Source: JANPCX01 sp046049865
GTDB lineage: Bacteria; Pseudomonadota; Gammaproteobacteria; Burkholderiales; Burkholderiaceae_C
DNA: 64,000 nt
Assembly: GCA_046049865.1 (NCBI GenBank)
Contig: JBJOQO010000009.1
Span: 1 to 64,000 of the forward strand
Direction of reading: 5' to 3'
The notes under the pieces were generated by a model. It was not told the DNA's origin. It was given only the letters and a program-made list of their open reading frames with translations, and did no database searches. Shown here piece after piece: positions 62,253 through 64,000 of the stretch. Numbering within the stretch: the first letter of the stretch is position 1; every line of letters begins with the position of its first letter. Both the position numbers and the translations under genes were made by a program.

Positions 62253-62762
62253 TTATCCCTCGGCCAACAACTTCTCAATCAGCAAATGCAGCGCGGTGAA
62301 GTCAGGCTCACCCACAAACTGTTTCACAATCTCGCCGCGTTTGTTCACGATGAAGGTGGTGGGTGTGAGTTGAACATCCCCAAACTGACGGGCAATCTCA
62401 CCTGTGTTGTCGATGGCCACACCGAAAGGCAGTTGGCGGGATTCAGCAAAACGTGCCACATAGGCCGGGGGGTCGTAACTCATGGCCACTGCCAAGGTGT
62501 CGAAGCCCTGGGTTTTGTACTTGTTGTGTGTGGCCACAATCTCAGGCATTTCTTTGACGCAGGTGACGCAGCTCGTGGCCCAAAAATTGACCAAGGTGAC
62601 TTTGCCTTGCCACTGGGACGTGATGGGCGCTTGCGCGCGGAGCAAGGTGTAGGCGATGGTCGGCGCGCGCTCCGGGGCCAACAAAATTGGCAAACCGAAG
62701 TAAGCTCCCAGCCCGAGCGCTGAGGCCGCTACAGCAGCAGCCACCACACGTTTGACATTCAT
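62253..62762 (-). CDS. TlpA-like periplasmic thiol-disulfide oxidoreductase
   Basis: 169 aa from ATG 62762. An N-terminal hydrophobic signal/anchor (VVAAAVAASALGLGAYFGLPILL) is followed by a thioredoxin fold with C65-V-T-C68 in NFWATSCVTCVKEMP and cis-Pro in QLTPTTFIV. TlpA/ResA proteins reduce disulfides, for example in cytochrome c or cytochrome oxidase maturation. The CVTC dipeptide is less common than CxPC. It is divergent from the DUF4197 gene. Confidence 0.88.
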   Translation of the reverse strand: MNVKRVVAAAVAASALGLGAYFGLPILLAPERAPTIAYTLLRAQAPITSQWQGKVTLVNFWATSCVTCVKEMPEIVATHNKYKTQGFDTLAVAMSYDPPAYVARFAESRQLPFGVAIDNTGEIARQFGDVQLTPTTFIVNKRGEIVKQFVGEPDFTALHLLIEKLLAEG

Positions 62763-62774
62763 CGAGGAGTTCCC

Positions 62775-63473
62775 ATGTTGAAAAGCAGCACCCGTCGCAG
62801 CCATTTGCAGCAGATTTTCGCAGTTTTAGCCGTGAGCGTTTTACCCGGCAAGGTATGGGCTCAATTCAGTCAGGGGGATGCATTGTCCGGCGTGAAAACC
62901 GCGTTGGAGCGTGGTGCAGACGCGGCCGTGTCGTTGCTGGGTCAAAACGGCGGCTTTTTGGACAACCCCAAAGTTCACATTCCTTTGCCTGGTGTGCTGA
63001 ACGACGCCGCCAAGGTGCTCAAGGCCATGGGCCAACAAAAAAGGGTCGATGAACTCGTGACGGCGATGAACCGTGCTGCGGAAGCGGCGGTGCCGCAGGC
63101 CAAGGCTTTGCTTAAGAGTGCGGTCAAAAACATGGGTGTCGATGATGCCCGCAAGCTGATCAGCGGCGGCGACGATTCCGTCACCCGTTTTTTCGCCGAA
63201 AAAACCCGTGCACCATTGGCGGAAAAGTTTCTCCCCATCGTCACCCAACACACCGAACGTTTGGCGGTGGCAGAGAAGTACAACGCCTTGGCCTCCAAAG
63301 CCGCGGGCTTGGGTTTGCTGAAGAAGGAAGACGCCAACGTGCAGCAATACGTCACTGGCAAAGCGCTTGATGGCCTGTACCTGATGATTGCTGAAGAAGA
63401 ACGCAAGATTCGCCAAGACCCGATAGGCACTGGCAGTGCGATTCTGAAGAAGGTGTTTGGTGGTTTGAAGTGA
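62775..63473 (+). CDS. DUF4197 exported protein
   Basis: 232 aa. A strong GAGGAG site precedes ATG 62775. After a signal peptide (ending KVWAQ) the sequence is all helical and matches DUF4197: GVKTALERGADAAVSLLGQNGGFLDNPKVHIPLPGVL, then MNRAAEAAVPQAK and a YVTGKALDGLYLMIAEEE end. It is periplasmic and of unknown function. Confidence 0.9.
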   Translation: MLKSSTRRSHLQQIFAVLAVSVLPGKVWAQFSQGDALSGVKTALERGADAAVSLLGQNGGFLDNPKVHIPLPGVLNDAAKVLKAMGQQKRVDELVTAMNRAAEAAVPQAKALLKSAVKNMGVDDARKLISGGDDSVTRFFAEKTRAPLAEKFLPIVTQHTERLAVAEKYNALASKAAGLGLLKKEDANVQQYVTGKALDGLYLMIAEEERKIRQDPIGTGSAILKKVFGGLK

Positions 63474-63497
63474 TGCGGTGAGTTGACCGATGTCGAC

Positions 63498-64000
63498 TCA
63501 CAAACTTTTCGACAACTCAAACATCAAAACCGAGGGCAGGGCAGATTCAATCGCCCCACGCCCGACCCGGGCCACGCTGCGGTTGCCTGTGCCGGACATT
63601 TCGAACTGACTGCCTTCTTCCACGATCTCCACGAAGGCAAAGTCGGGGACTTCTGCGATGATTTCGAGTCGCAATTGTTTCAAGCGCTCCCCGCGCAAAA
63701 TGCCTTCCACGACGATGGCGTGTGGCAAGCCTTCGTGGCAAAAATCGGCCGCCTCCTCGACAGACGCCACCATGTCGATGATGAGGCCCATGTCTTTGAT
63801 GGACTCTCGCAGTTGCATGCGAACCTCGCGCCGTGACGCCACGATCAGCACATGGCTGCCCGCCAGTGGTTTGGAATTGGTGGACACCGCAAACCCCTCA
63901 TCCAACTCGATGCTGGTGACGCCTTCCATCGCTTCGTGTGCGGTGCGTGGGAAGTCCATTGTGAGCTGTGCGACACCCGCTTCCTCCAAACGGCTCACCG
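63498..64000 (-). CDS. Two-component signalling protein with degenerate receiver domain, C-terminal part
   Basis: The frame runs off the right edge, so the N-terminus is missing; a GTG near the edge may be internal. The visible start (SRLEEAGVAQLTMDFPRT) looks like the end of a HATPase domain. A receiver-like domain follows (HVLIVASRREVRMQLRESIKDMGLIIDMVASVEEAADF). The usual acidic pair is missing (ASRRE), and the phospho-acceptor position in HAIVVEGIL carries Glu rather than Asp. It may be a constitutive or non-phosphorylated pseudo-receiver. The protein is probably a hybrid kinase, but that depends on sequence beyond the window. Confidence 0.6.
   Translation of the reverse strand, partial: VSRLEEAGVAQLTMDFPRTAHEAMEGVTSIELDEGFAVSTNSKPLAGSHVLIVASRREVRMQLRESIKDMGLIIDMVASVEEAADFCHEGLPHAIVVEGILRGERLKQLRLEIIAEVPDFAFVEIVEEGSQFEMSGTGNRSVARVGRGAIESALPSVLMFELSKSL

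Overview
The window looks like a contiguous piece of a betaproteobacterial chromosome, most likely Burkholderiales/Comamonadaceae. The arguments are gene content and order (dacC-dat-DUF493-lipB-lipA, phoH-ybeY, hemB next to hemJ, glnE next to yhdP), a high-GC codon style, a PEP-CTERM protein, and protein sequences of typical Comamonadaceae character. I recognised no rRNA, tRNA, CRISPR array or prophage.

Layout. 1-5380: start of hpf, then a signalling cluster of a degenerate histidine-kinase-like protein, a CheY-like regulator, a PhnD-like periplasmic binding protein and a PAS/LOV histidine kinase that keeps almost all flavin-contact residues of a blue-light LOV domain. 5589-7709: CorA and a PEP-CTERM protein. 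7762-16394 (minus): a tightly packed envelope-lipid operon (FAD oxidoreductase, DUF1365, cyclopropane-fatty-acid-synthase-like methyltransferase, chalcone-isomerase-like protein, MFS carrier, DUF3833 lipoprotein, SDR, NTF2-like protein, renalase-like protein). It is divergent from a MerR regulator with a CarH/LitR-type B12 domain at 16548, followed by a diiron acyl-ACP-desaturase-like gene. Two independent light-sensing architectures therefore lie within 17 kb.

18.5-36.5 kb is mostly housekeeping: GST, rhombosortase, glnE, yhdP, nitrilase, lysS, M61 peptidase, enoyl-CoA hydratase and others. A 267-bp MITE-like element sits exactly at a stop codon at 30.6 kb. 36.7-46.2 kb is accessory: a PD-(D/E)XK-like protein, an AAA ATPase/DUF4276 TOPRIM pair overlapping the ruvB start, and a four-gene copper module, all lying between or beside ruvB and ruvA, which are normally adjacent. 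46-64 kb holds a NarL-type two-component pair coupled to ruvA, phoH-ybeY, a second corA, hemB, a probable small RNA, hemJ, the dacC/dat/lipBA block and, at the right edge, a partial two-component protein with a degenerate receiver.

A recurring ~240-bp element with 17-bp terminal inverted repeats occurs twice in full (8740-8979, 48869-49108) and once as a likely remnant (6595-6743). It carries paired-base changes between copies, and in both full copies a terminal repeat supplies the likely start codon of the neighbouring gene.
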